40,388 bases of DNA from an uncultured Lentisphaerota bacterium (GTDB lineage: Bacteria; Verrucomicrobiota; Lentisphaeria; Oligosphaerales; CAITYL01). Below the pieces are notes generated by a model, which saw nothing but the letters and a program-made list of their open reading frames with translations, did no database searches and had not been told where the DNA came from. Of the stretch, positions 15,051 to 22,369 are shown piece by piece; the first letter of the stretch is position 1, and every line of letters starts with the position of its first letter. The position numbers and the translations under genes are program-made. Location: assembly GCA_903894975.1 (NCBI GenBank), contig CAITSE010000056.1:1-40388 (forward strand), written 5' to 3'.

Positions 15051-16127
15051 ATGGCCGACCAAACCGCCGAACTCGATCTCGCCGGAGTCTCCGAAACCGC
15101 GGAATCCCTGATCTCGTCGGTGTGGCTGGCGCTGGCGGAGCTGGCGGCGGTCGGCGCCGCGGCCGGATCGCAGTCCGTCCGGGTGGACGTGTCGGCCGGT
15201 TCCATGTCGGCAATCTTCGACGCTTCATTCCCGCGGCTCACGGGCACGGTGATGGTGAACTCCGGCGGATCCGCCGTCCCGGCGCCGGCCTGGGTTGCCG
15301 CTCTCGATGTCGCGTGCGCCGGCAATGCGGAGATGCGCGGCGTGTTTCTTGTCTCCGGGCTGGTAGCGGCCCGGGCGGCAATGGACGCCATCCCATACCG
15401 GATCGGATCCGTTACCGTGGACGCCGGAGCTTCCGGTAGCGTCACGCTGGCGCAGTCCCTTGTGGCGCTGGTTGCCGCGGGATCCGCCGGCGCCGTCGAA
15501 GTTGTCTCCGGCCTGATGCGGTTCTACGTCTACACCTATGCGGCCGCGGTTGCGCAGTTGGGCGCCGATGGCGTCGTGAAGATGATTGCGGAACTGAACA
15601 ACATCGCGTCCGTTTCCGGGATTGTCCACGAGCTTCAGGTGACTCTCCGGGCCATGGCCGAAGTCGCCAGCTCCGGCGGCGTTCAGTTGGAGCTGGGCGG
15701 TGAAGTGTGGCAGTGCTGGGCGCTGACCGGGCGACGGTTCGACGCCAGCGTGTATTCTGGGTTCGCCTTCAATTCCTTCTGCCGCTTCAACGGCCAGGTG
15801 TTCGCCGCCAAGGAGGACGGCGTTTACCTGATCGACGGTGACACGGACGCCGGCGGCGCCATCACCGCGGGAGTTGCCTGGGGCGCCACCCACCTTGGAA
15901 CCCTGTGCCGGAAGCGGCTGCGGTCGGCGAGCTTCGGCCTGGTCGGCGTGGCGCCGGCGCTGCGCGTCATCACCGACAACGGCGAGAGGATCTATGCGAT
16001 TGACCCGGCCGACCATGGCGACTCGGACATCACGCGCATGCTGATCGGGCGGGAATGGTCGATCGAGGTTCAGGGGTTCGACAAGCTGGAGTTCGTTGAC
16101 CTGGTTCCGGTCATCCTCGCTTCGTAG
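15051..16127 (+). CDS. Structural protein of unknown role
   Basis: 358 residues. The first 200 are Ala/Val/Gly-rich alternating segments with four similar units (SVTVDAGASGSVTLAQSLVALVAAG type). The rest is beta-rich with a GQVFAAKEDGVYLIDGDTDAGGAITAGVAW block that resembles a propeller blade in tail proteins. I do not recognise a named family; a tail or virion component is the best guess from location. It ends four bases before the stop of the first opposite-strand gene. Confidence 0.65.
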   Translation: MADQTAELDLAGVSETAESLISSVWLALAELAAVGAAAGSQSVRVDVSAGSMSAIFDASFPRLTGTVMVNSGGSAVPAPAWVAALDVACAGNAEMRGVFLVSGLVAARAAMDAIPYRIGSVTVDAGASGSVTLAQSLVALVAAGSAGAVEVVSGLMRFYVYTYAAAVAQLGADGVVKMIAELNNIASVSGIVHELQVTLRAMAEVASSGGVQLELGGEVWQCWALTGRRFDASVYSGFAFNSFCRFNGQVFAAKEDGVYLIDGDTDAGGAITAGVAWGATHLGTLCRKRLRSASFGLVGVAPALRVITDNGERIYAIDPADHGDSDITRMLIGREWSIEVQGFDKLEFVDLVPVILAS

Positions 16128-16130
16128 TCA

Positions 16131-16295
16131 TCATCCTACCTTGGTCATGAGGTAGGCGAAGCCGAGCCCTCCGCAACCGGAGAAGAACGAAAGTGCCCAT
16201 GGTGCCTTCGGGAACATCATGGATACAGAGCCCGCGCAGAATGCGAAGATCGCGCACACTAAGAGAACGCCAAAAACGGTGCCAACGTATTTCAT
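16131..16295 (-). CDS. Small membrane protein with two transmembrane segments
   Basis: 54 residues from the ATG at 16295 (GAGGGGAATCCC before it). Two hydrophobic helices (about residues 3-25 and 33-50) are separated by a short FPKAPW turn, the pattern of small holins or superinfection-exclusion proteins. Neither function can be assigned. It runs opposite to the surrounding structural genes and converges with the gene ending at 16127, with only three bases between the stops. Third and last gene of the opposite-strand unit. Confidence 0.7.
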   Translation of the reverse strand: MKYVGTVFGVLLVCAIFAFCAGSVSMMFPKAPWALSFFSGCGGLGFAYLMTKVG

Positions 16296-16354
16296 GGGAT
16301 TCCCCTCTCCATGGCGGGGAAGGGGAATGTAGCGCGACGGCGGGGAGCCGTCAA

Positions 16355-16639
16355 TCATGCGCCGGGGTCAGGGATCATCGGCGGGATCCACCGACCGAAC
16401 TGCATGTCCTGAAGTTCGCGGATAATCTTGGACGCTTCGGCGGTATTGCTCTTCAACTCTTGGCAGACCTTCATAACCGCTTCCGACTTTTGCTTCTTCA
16501 AAACCTCTACCTTGGTCTGAATCTGCGCCAGGCGCATGGCGTGTCTGGCCTGGGTCTGTTGAAGAACGACTTGGAACTCTTCAGGCGTCAGCTTGCTGGG
16601 ATCATAGAAAGACGGGGTCGATGTGGCGGATTCGTCCAT
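16355..16639 (-). CDS. Hypothetical coiled-coil protein of the opposite-strand unit
   Basis: 94 residues from the ATG at 16639, chosen because AAAGGA stands seven bases before it; the upstream methionine would overlap the preceding gene by 90 bases. The middle is one long charged helix (TPEEFQVVLQQTQARHAMR... to ...SKIIRELQDMQ) predicted to form a coiled coil. No family is recognised. It overlaps the end of the upstream HTH gene, so the two are probably coupled. Confidence 0.65.
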   Translation of the reverse strand: MDESATSTPSFYDPSKLTPEEFQVVLQQTQARHAMRLAQIQTKVEVLKKQKSEAVMKVCQELKSNTAEASKIIRELQDMQFGRWIPPMIPDPGA

Positions 16640-17147
16640 GACTGGATCCTTTGGTTTTGCGTTCACGACGAATGGTTTCACGAACAGATTCACCGCGAAG
16701 TAGGCTATCGAGTTTGGCGCGGGCTTCGTGCATCAACCGGTCGGTGGCCGAGCTTCCCGTGGATGAGAAGCCGGTGCGGAATAGCGCGGCCAAGCTCCGG
16801 CCTTCCGTCGTTGACTCGATGGCGCGAAGATGCTTGTCCATCCCCTGCTTCGACATGGCGAGCGTGGAGCCGGCCTCTGCGTAGGTCAGGCCGGCCATGC
16901 GCAGGAGGATCAGGGAAAGACGGTTCGGGTTCCCGCCGGCAACGTAGACCAGCCGGCAACAGGCGGCTTGGAGAATGGCGGCGGCGTTCGGGCAACCCGG
17001 GCCGCAGGCGCTGCGGTCTTCGGGTTCTTCGGCCAGGTCGGCGGGAGTCGGGCCGGGATCCGGAACGGTTCCGGAAGCAAAGTCATAGGAGGCGCCGGTT
17101 TCGGCGTCAAGCCGGGGAAAGTCAGCGTCGGAAACGGGTTTCTGCAC
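16602..17147 (-). CDS. Helix-turn-helix regulator (sigma region 4-like)
   Basis: 181 residues with a GTG start at 17147 and ACAGGAAAACC as ribosome site. Residues about 83-110 (RMAGLTYAEAGSTLAMSKQGMDKHLRAI) form a helix-turn-helix of the sigma-70 region 4/LuxR type. An N-terminal acidic, disordered arm and a short Cys cluster (C48, C52, C63, C64) precede it. Such a protein may activate or repress transcription. Being encoded inside the structural block with its own promoter, it is a candidate regulator of late genes. It lacks a visible region 2, so it is not a complete sigma factor. Confidence 0.7.
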   Translation of the reverse strand: MQKPVSDADFPRLDAETGASYDFASGTVPDPGPTPADLAEEPEDRSACGPGCPNAAAILQAACCRLVYVAGGNPNRLSLILLRMAGLTYAEAGSTLAMSKQGMDKHLRAIESTTEGRSLAALFRTGFSSTGSSATDRLMHEARAKLDSLLRGESVRETIRRERKTKGSSHGRIRHIDPVFL

Positions 17148-17168
17148 GCGCGGTTTTCCTGTTCCAGT

Positions 17169-17197
17169 ATCTTACTATGCGCGTTGTAAGTTTTCAA
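17169..17197 (-). promoter_or_regulatory. Leftward promoter of the opposite-strand unit
   Basis: On the minus strand TTGAAA (17197-17192) and TAAGAT (17174-17169) are separated by 17 bases, in an AT-rich spot, 22 bases upstream of the GTG start of the helix-turn-helix gene. This gives the three-gene unit an independent promoter, as expected of a moron. Confidence 0.6.
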
Positions 17198-17278
17198 CCT
17201 AGTAAATGTATAAAACGTTAAGAATCTTGGTTGTTCGGCTTGCGCGCGGCCGGAATAGTTGACAGCGCGGGCATGGAT

Positions 17279-18676
17279 ATGAGCAATGTTTCCACGATTA
17301 TCCTTCCCCCGCCCCCCTCCGGAACGGCGCAAGCGTCCGCGGAGTGGGGTCGCCAAAAATCCGACGTGATGCGCGGCGCCGGCGCGGCCATGGCCAAGAT
17401 TCGAGACGCCGCAGGATCGCGCGGGTTCCTTTCCGTCCCAGGCGTCTTCATCGAGGGCATGCTTGACGCTGAAACCGACCTGAAATTGAAGCTGGCAGAG
17501 GCAAACTTGTCTCTCACCAAGGCGGAACTTCAACGGCAGCTCCGTTGGAATGAGTCGGCCGTCAAGGATACCGTCGCGCAGCAGCGGCGCCTGTGGGACG
17601 TGGAGCGGGCGCGCGTCTTGAATGAGTTCCAGGCATGGGCTTCCGAAGTGAAGCGCGCCTACACGATGGATTCGGAGACGGTTGCGCAGGAGTCGATCAC
17701 CATCGACGCCAACCGCCTTATCCTGCTGAATCTGAAGACGGGAATCGAGATGGAGCGGGAAACCCTACGCCAGCAGGTAGTCGCGGCCGGCGGCGACACG
17801 TTCGCCCTGGAGCGCCAGCTACAGGACGCCAGGCTCGTCACGATGGACAAGCGCCTGGAGCTGATTCCCGTGATCTACGAGATCATCGGCGTGGAACAGA
17901 CCATTCTCGCAGAGCGTTCCGGCTCACTTCTCAGCCTGGAACGGCAAAAGGCCGCGGCGCTGGGCGCCCTGTTGCAGCGCAAGACCGACGAGCTGGTTCC
18001 CCTGCGGCGGCAGATGGCGGAGATGGAAACGCGGTATGCCAACGCGGTCAGGGATGCGTCCGGAACCGAACTGGAGATGATCGGGGAAGGACTGAAGCAG
18101 GCGCAGGCCCGGCTGGCCGCGGCTATTTGGGAACGGGCGTTCACCGCGAAGACGCTGGAACTGGCGAACCTGAAACTGGAGATTCAGCGGGTTGAGGATG
18201 CCGCGCGCCGGCAGGGAATCACGAACGAACTTGACCTGTCGAACTATCAGGACTTGGCGCAGGTCAACGCCACCCGTGAAGGGATCCGGCTCGAAGTCGG
18301 GAATGTTGCGGAGATTGGCGGCGCCCAAGACGTTGCCACCTTCGCCGCCGGCGCGCCGCCGACCATTCAGGATCTGCGCCGCCGGGTCGCCCTGGCCGAA
18401 GCGGACTGGAACAACAGCGTTCGGATTTCCGCGAAACAGAACATGATCAGTATGCGGGAGTGGGAAATCCTCTGTGGCGAAAAAGAGGGGGCAAGCGGAA
18501 CGCTCAATGTGAGAACGGAAACCGTCGGCGGCGCGACCGCCACCTGGTCGGGCAAGGGCATCAAGAATATCCGCACTGCCATCGACGGGGCGTTGTCGAA
18601 TATCCAAGGGACGCTGGCCAATCGGGCGAAGTTGTGGGAAAGTGCCTACACCCTTCTCGCACAGGACGACATCTGA
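17279..18676 (+). CDS. Long coiled-coil virion protein 1
   Basis: 465 residues from the ATG at 17279, which lies in motif copy E (17258-17281); the TTG at 17231 is rejected. After a Pro-rich start (MSNVSTIILPPPPSG) almost the whole chain is helical with heptads (residues ~70-350), e.g. LRWNESAVKDTVAQQRRLWDV. The C-terminal domain is small and mixed. Internal or injected virion proteins of podoviruses often look like this, but no specific homologue is recognised. The stop overlaps the next gene start, and the pair forms a unit. Confidence 0.7.
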   Translation: MSNVSTIILPPPPSGTAQASAEWGRQKSDVMRGAGAAMAKIRDAAGSRGFLSVPGVFIEGMLDAETDLKLKLAEANLSLTKAELQRQLRWNESAVKDTVAQQRRLWDVERARVLNEFQAWASEVKRAYTMDSETVAQESITIDANRLILLNLKTGIEMERETLRQQVVAAGGDTFALERQLQDARLVTMDKRLELIPVIYEIIGVEQTILAERSGSLLSLERQKAAALGALLQRKTDELVPLRRQMAEMETRYANAVRDASGTELEMIGEGLKQAQARLAAAIWERAFTAKTLELANLKLEIQRVEDAARRQGITNELDLSNYQDLAQVNATREGIRLEVGNVAEIGGAQDVATFAAGAPPTIQDLRRRVALAEADWNNSVRISAKQNMISMREWEILCGEKEGASGTLNVRTETVGGATATWSGKGIKNIRTAIDGALSNIQGTLANRAKLWESAYTLLAQDDI

Positions 18677-19860
18677 TGATCACCCCCATCCGCATATCCG
18701 AAGAACTTCCCGCCTCCGTGGACGCCGCCATCGACCGGGCGCGTTTCCGGGATCGGACAATTTGGCCGGCGTTCCAGTATGGCGGCGCCGGTGGAGACGT
18801 GTCCGTGCGCTGGTTCCTCGTCTTCATGAACCGCGGCGAAGGCGGCTGGGCTCAACTCCGGGAGTATGCCGTCGAAGAACTGTCGTTGATCGTCTTTGAA
18901 GCGAACCGCACCCTTGCCGACGTAGACTCCGACGCGGCCATGCTGGCGGCAGAGATCGTTTTGAAGCGTTACCTCGCCACCGTGGACGACGCCATGGAGC
19001 GGGCCGGCCTGGACACGCGGCGGATCCGCAACGCCAGCGAATTGGACTACTTCAGGGCGCAGATCCTTGCCGTTGAAACCGACCGGGTGGGGTTGGAGAC
19101 GGCGCAAATGGAAACCTCCCTGCAACTCAGCCGTATCCGCCTAGAATGCGACAAGCTCCGCGCGGAGATCCGAGGCGAGGGGTTGCACCTGTCCGAAGCG
19201 GAACGGGAAGTTGCGGAGTCGGAACTGCGCAAGGCCGAAGCGGATCTTCGCCTTCAGTCCGTGCGCCTGGAAGTGATCGGCGCCCAGCGCCAACTCGCGG
19301 AAACCGCGCTGGAGTCGCTGGGCATCGACCTGGAGAAGGCGAGCGCGACGGCCCGGGTGGCGGAAATCGAGGGGCGCATGGCCCGTCTCGCCGGCGAACC
19401 GATCCGCCTTCAGATCGAACAGGCGCAGACGTTGGCGACCCAGGAAGGAATCTCCGGGGATCAGGAGCGCCGGACAGCGCTGACCGCCATCGAAAAAGAC
19501 GCCGCCATACTCGATCAGGCGCTCACCTCCTGGCGCAGCAGCATGCAGGACGATCAACTCGCGTCCCGGAAGTCGAGCATGTGGAAGGGCTTCTACTGCG
19601 GGTTGCTCCGGCAGACATCTGAACTCGAACGGATGAATCAGAACTACGACCTGTCGGCCGAACTCGCCGGCAAGGCATCTTCCCTTCAGTATTCTCTCGA
19701 TCTCATCGAAACGCAAACGATGGACGAAACTCGTAAAGCCAGATTCACCTACCCGCTGGAATCCATGAAGGCCGAGGCCGAAGAGAAAGCCAATGCTATC
19801 GGAAAACTCGCTGACGCGCAGGTGTTCAACGGCGCGTGGAATAACATCATGGGCGGCTGA
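18676..19860 (+). CDS. Long coiled-coil virion protein 2
   Basis: 394 residues. The N-terminal 120 residues are globular (AFQYGGAGGDVSVRWFLVFMNRGEGGW). A long alpha-helical region follows (about 150-370), with heptads such as QMETSLQLSRIRLECDKLR, EIRGEGLHLSEAEREV and SLGIDLEKASATARVAEIE. The ATG overlaps the stop of the preceding coiled-coil gene. Two adjacent proteins of the same helical style suggest a heteromeric virion component, possibly internal. Not matched to a family. Confidence 0.7.
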   Translation: MITPIRISEELPASVDAAIDRARFRDRTIWPAFQYGGAGGDVSVRWFLVFMNRGEGGWAQLREYAVEELSLIVFEANRTLADVDSDAAMLAAEIVLKRYLATVDDAMERAGLDTRRIRNASELDYFRAQILAVETDRVGLETAQMETSLQLSRIRLECDKLRAEIRGEGLHLSEAEREVAESELRKAEADLRLQSVRLEVIGAQRQLAETALESLGIDLEKASATARVAEIEGRMARLAGEPIRLQIEQAQTLATQEGISGDQERRTALTAIEKDAAILDQALTSWRSSMQDDQLASRKSSMWKGFYCGLLRQTSELERMNQNYDLSAELAGKASSLQYSLDLIETQTMDETRKARFTYPLESMKAEAEEKANAIGKLADAQVFNGAWNNIMGG

Positions 19861-19862
19861 AC

Positions 19863-20660
19863 ATGAAGATCGTCCAATACAGCTCGTTCGACGTGCTCCC
19901 AACGATCACCGCGTCGAACACCCAGGATTTCAAAGTCTTTCCGGGCAAGGTCATCGTCATCACCCAGGACGGGCTGATCCGGGAAGTGGCGGTTCCGCTG
20001 ACCGGGCTTTCTCTGGCCGACATCGGAGACGCGGTTCATTGCAACGTCACGGTTCCGGCCGGCGCCGGCGCCATCACGGCCGCAGTCGTCAAGGTCGCGG
20101 GGGATCCCGCCGGCAAGAGGAGCGCGTCCGGTGGGGTTTACTCCGTTCCGCTGGCCCGGCTCACGCACACCGGAATAATCCAGCGCCACTCCGGAGACAT
20201 AGTTCTGTACTTGGCGTCTCCGGAGCATTCATGGAAAACGACAGTTCGCAAGAACGGTACGGCATGGGAATATATGGTCGCCGCCGGCGGCGTGATCAAC
20301 CCCAACGGAACCCTCACCACCGTAACGGAAAAGGCATGGTCGGCAATCGCCACTGGAACGATGAGTCTGAAACTTTCCTATGGCAGCGCCACCCCGACAC
20401 CCACCTTCGGGTTTTCCGTTGGCAGTAGCGCCCTGGGCGATAACCCGGCAATCGTGGTAATACCGCTGGCCAAGATCGAGGGGAACAGCACAACCGGGTA
20501 CTCCGTGACCCAGTACCAGCACTCCGACATTGTCCTGGCCGGAGCGGAGATCCCGCCAGCGATTACTGGGTACGCTGCGGGGAGCAAGCAGCTTCTCGTT
20601 CACGAAGAGAATGCCGGCATGTCGCTGGTCACGTTTGGTGAAGAGTTCGCATGCCCATGA
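19863..20660 (+). CDS. Structural protein, beta-rich
   Basis: 265 residues, starting at the ATG at 19863, three bases after the previous stop. It is beta-rich with several Gly-containing turns (SGDIVLYLASPEHSW, GTMSLKLSYGSATPTPTFGF, KQLLVHEENAG). No family is recognised. It overlaps the following Cys-rich gene by ten bases. Location suggests a virion or tail component. Confidence 0.65.
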   Translation: MKIVQYSSFDVLPTITASNTQDFKVFPGKVIVITQDGLIREVAVPLTGLSLADIGDAVHCNVTVPAGAGAITAAVVKVAGDPAGKRSASGGVYSVPLARLTHTGIIQRHSGDIVLYLASPEHSWKTTVRKNGTAWEYMVAAGGVINPNGTLTTVTEKAWSAIATGTMSLKLSYGSATPTPTFGFSVGSSALGDNPAIVVIPLAKIEGNSTTGYSVTQYQHSDIVLAGAEIPPAITGYAAGSKQLLVHEENAGMSLVTFGEEFACP

Positions 20661-21418
20661 ACAAGTCATCTTACATCCCGGCGTGGGACAAGTTCCTGGT
20701 GTGGCAGGGCGGAAAGCCAGTTCTCGCCACCCGCCAGGAGTTGGAGGATTGCTGCTGCGCCACTGATTGCCATCACTATACATTACTATGCGTTACGTAT
20801 AGCATTGCTGGAGTTTGGGCCAGGGTAAGCATTTTTCCTGGTGAGGGCACTCCATGTATCCTAGGCGGCCTATCATGTACTGGCGCGGTCGTATCTCTTG
20901 CGTTTGTCGATGGCGGATGGGTGCTGACTATCGACGGGGTTTCCAGCAACGCGAACGCCGGATGGTCGGCACTGCGGACATACGATTTTACGCTTGGCGG
21001 GATAACCGGGGCCGTAGTGCATAGCGGATGCTGCAAGGGTTTTCCGGGATTCGCGGATGGCCGAAACCGCTATCAAGAACTGACGCTTAGGGATTGGGAT
21101 TGCTGCATTCTACCGGGGGGCGGGGAGGGAATACTAGACGGACAGCCGGACGCTTGGCGGGTAGATGGTCATATCACATGGCGCGCCAATAATGACTGCA
21201 AAACCGCCACCATTACGGAGGCCACGGGATCATACGCGGGGATCATTGGTCAGGTGTGGGATTTGTGTTCGGTCTGGAATCAATGCGGAGGCGCAATCGT
21301 CAATGACACAAAGCGCAATTCAACGATTGTTAATGGTGGCGACCCTCCGGACGGCTGCTGTAATCCAACCGGCGATAAAATCTACTGCATTTTAACGGGG
21401 CTGATAGGGGCATTATGA
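20651..21418 (+). CDS. Cys-rich virion-associated protein
   Basis: 255 residues with 17 cysteines, an exceptional content for a phage structural gene. They come in clusters (EDCCCATDC, SGCCKG, WDCCILP, DGCCNP). The protein is beta-rich and tryptophan-containing. From about 20755 the codon usage becomes clearly less GC-rich (ATA, ACA, TAT codons), unlike both neighbours. It may be a recently acquired, surface-exposed spike or adhesin stabilised by disulphides or metal. That is an inference. Confidence 0.65.
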   Translation: MPMNKSSYIPAWDKFLVWQGGKPVLATRQELEDCCCATDCHHYTLLCVTYSIAGVWARVSIFPGEGTPCILGGLSCTGAVVSLAFVDGGWVLTIDGVSSNANAGWSALRTYDFTLGGITGAVVHSGCCKGFPGFADGRNRYQELTLRDWDCCILPGGGEGILDGQPDAWRVDGHITWRANNDCKTATITEATGSYAGIIGQVWDLCSVWNQCGGAIVNDTKRNSTIVNGGDPPDGCCNPTGDKIYCILTGLIGAL

Positions 21419-21636
21419 CGATTTACTACATGGAGCCAGAGGGCCTAATCCGCGGGCTAAAACCCACCACCCAGGCCGATTTGCCCGCCAGGCCCACCGC
21501 ACCCGTCCCCGTCTGCCCGCTATGCGAAGGCACGGGCAAAGAGCCGGACGAGCATGGCAATCCGACCGCCGCGCCCTGCGGCGACTGCAAAGGATCCGGG
21601 ATCAAGCCGGCCAGGTGCAAATCGTGCGGGGGTTGA
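21415..21636 (+). CDS. Small protein with DnaJ-type zinc-finger repeats
   Basis: 73 residues. Three CxxC pairs (C34/C37, C55/C58, C68/C71), two of them in CPLCEGTG and CGDCKGSG, match the CxxCxGxG motif of the DnaJ central domain. The ATG overlaps the previous stop. The protein is too small to be a J-domain chaperone and has no HPD motif; it may bind zinc to help folding or disulphide chemistry of the neighbouring Cys-rich protein. That link is a guess from adjacency. Confidence 0.75.
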   Translation: MTIYYMEPEGLIRGLKPTTQADLPARPTAPVPVCPLCEGTGKEPDEHGNPTAAPCGDCKGSGIKPARCKSCGG

Positions 21637-21655
21637 CACTCCGGGCATAGTCAAG
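21632..21655 (+). promoter_or_regulatory. GTTGAC-N12-GGTAWG motif, copy F
   Basis: GTTGAC at 21632 is followed by 12 bases and GTCAAG, a weaker 3' half; the internal GGGCA is conserved. It overlaps the stop of the three-CxxC gene and precedes the start at 21680 by 25 bases. TTGAC and GTCAA in this copy are also inverted repeats. Confidence 0.5.
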
Positions 21656-21679
21656 AATACCAACGAAGGAGATCAGATC

Positions 21680-22300
21680 ATGGGAACACCTTTTTCCTAC
21701 GGCATGTCCGGGGGCAATAGCTGGGGCCGCGGGCCGATTGCGCAGGGGCTGATCGGGCTCATGGGCAAGAAGCTGGAGAACCAGCGCGCCGGCCGCGCCG
21801 CCATGACCGCGGCGGAGATTGAGAAAGAGCGTCTCCGTCTCCAGGGAGTTCAGGACACGAACAAGGCGTCCGTCACCTCGGCCGACAAGCTGGGCAACTA
21901 TGGGTTGCAGGGCAAACAGGTCGAGGCCGGTGCGGCCGACAATAGGACGAAGGGCGATTTTGAGCTGGGCAAACTGAAGATCGACGCGGAAACGAAGCAG
22001 TCGGACAAGTTCATCGAGGCTCAGAAGTCAATCGCCGGAACCAATGCCGGAGTCGCCGGCCAGGCCGCGGTCGCCAAAGCGCAGATTGATCAGAAGGCAA
22101 TTTCCCAGGCCGCGGGTCTGAAGCAGTTCGACGACTCGCAGAAGTCGGCCGAAGCATTGGGAGACAAACCCGGATACATCCGCTCCCGTCTCCCCTTCAC
22201 GAAAACCCAAGAGGAATGGAATCTCAAGCGGCAGGGAATCGACGCGAAGCGCAAGCATGCGCTGGGGCTCATGGGTGTGACGCAGGACACGGGCAGATAA
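21680..22300 (+). CDS. Helical Gln/Ala/Lys-rich protein preceding the giant gene
   Basis: 206 residues from the ATG at 21680, with GAAGGAGATCAGATC as strong ribosome site. Gly-rich N-terminus (MSGGNSWGRGPIAQGLIGLMG, residues 9-29), then a helical, charged and Ala/Gln-rich body. It resembles the small partner proteins encoded upstream of large injected proteins, but has no recognised family. The 69-base gap to the giant gene contains motif copy G and a hairpin. Confidence 0.65.
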   Translation: MGTPFSYGMSGGNSWGRGPIAQGLIGLMGKKLENQRAGRAAMTAAEIEKERLRLQGVQDTNKASVTSADKLGNYGLQGKQVEAGAADNRTKGDFELGKLKIDAETKQSDKFIEAQKSIAGTNAGVAGQAAVAKAQIDQKAISQAAGLKQFDDSQKSAEALGDKPGYIRSRLPFTKTQEEWNLKRQGIDAKRKHALGLMGVTQDTGR

Positions 22301-22314
22301 CCCGCCGGCGCCCG

Positions 22315-22363
22315 GTTGACTCCCGCCCCACTGGTAACGAGTATTCACCTCTCACCAGTGGGG
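22315..22363 (+). promoter_or_regulatory. Motif copy G plus hairpin overlapping the leader of the giant gene
   Basis: GTTGAC at 22315, 12 bases, GGTAAC at 22333-22338. The same stretch contains the 5' arm of a 10-bp hairpin (CCCCACTGGT 22326-22335 with ACCAGTGGGG 22354-22363), which ends six bases before the ATG at 22370. A stem just before the start codon can control translation. Confidence 0.6.
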
Positions 22364-22369
22364 TTCTTC

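Noticed and set aside
15051-16127. Tape measure protein
   Set aside because: No long coiled coil with hydrophobic membrane segments and no tail tube or sheath neighbours; the protein is Ala/Val/Gly-rich and beta-like.
16808-16835. GTTGAC inside the HTH gene
   Set aside because: No GCA or GGTAWG at the required spacing; chance hexamer.
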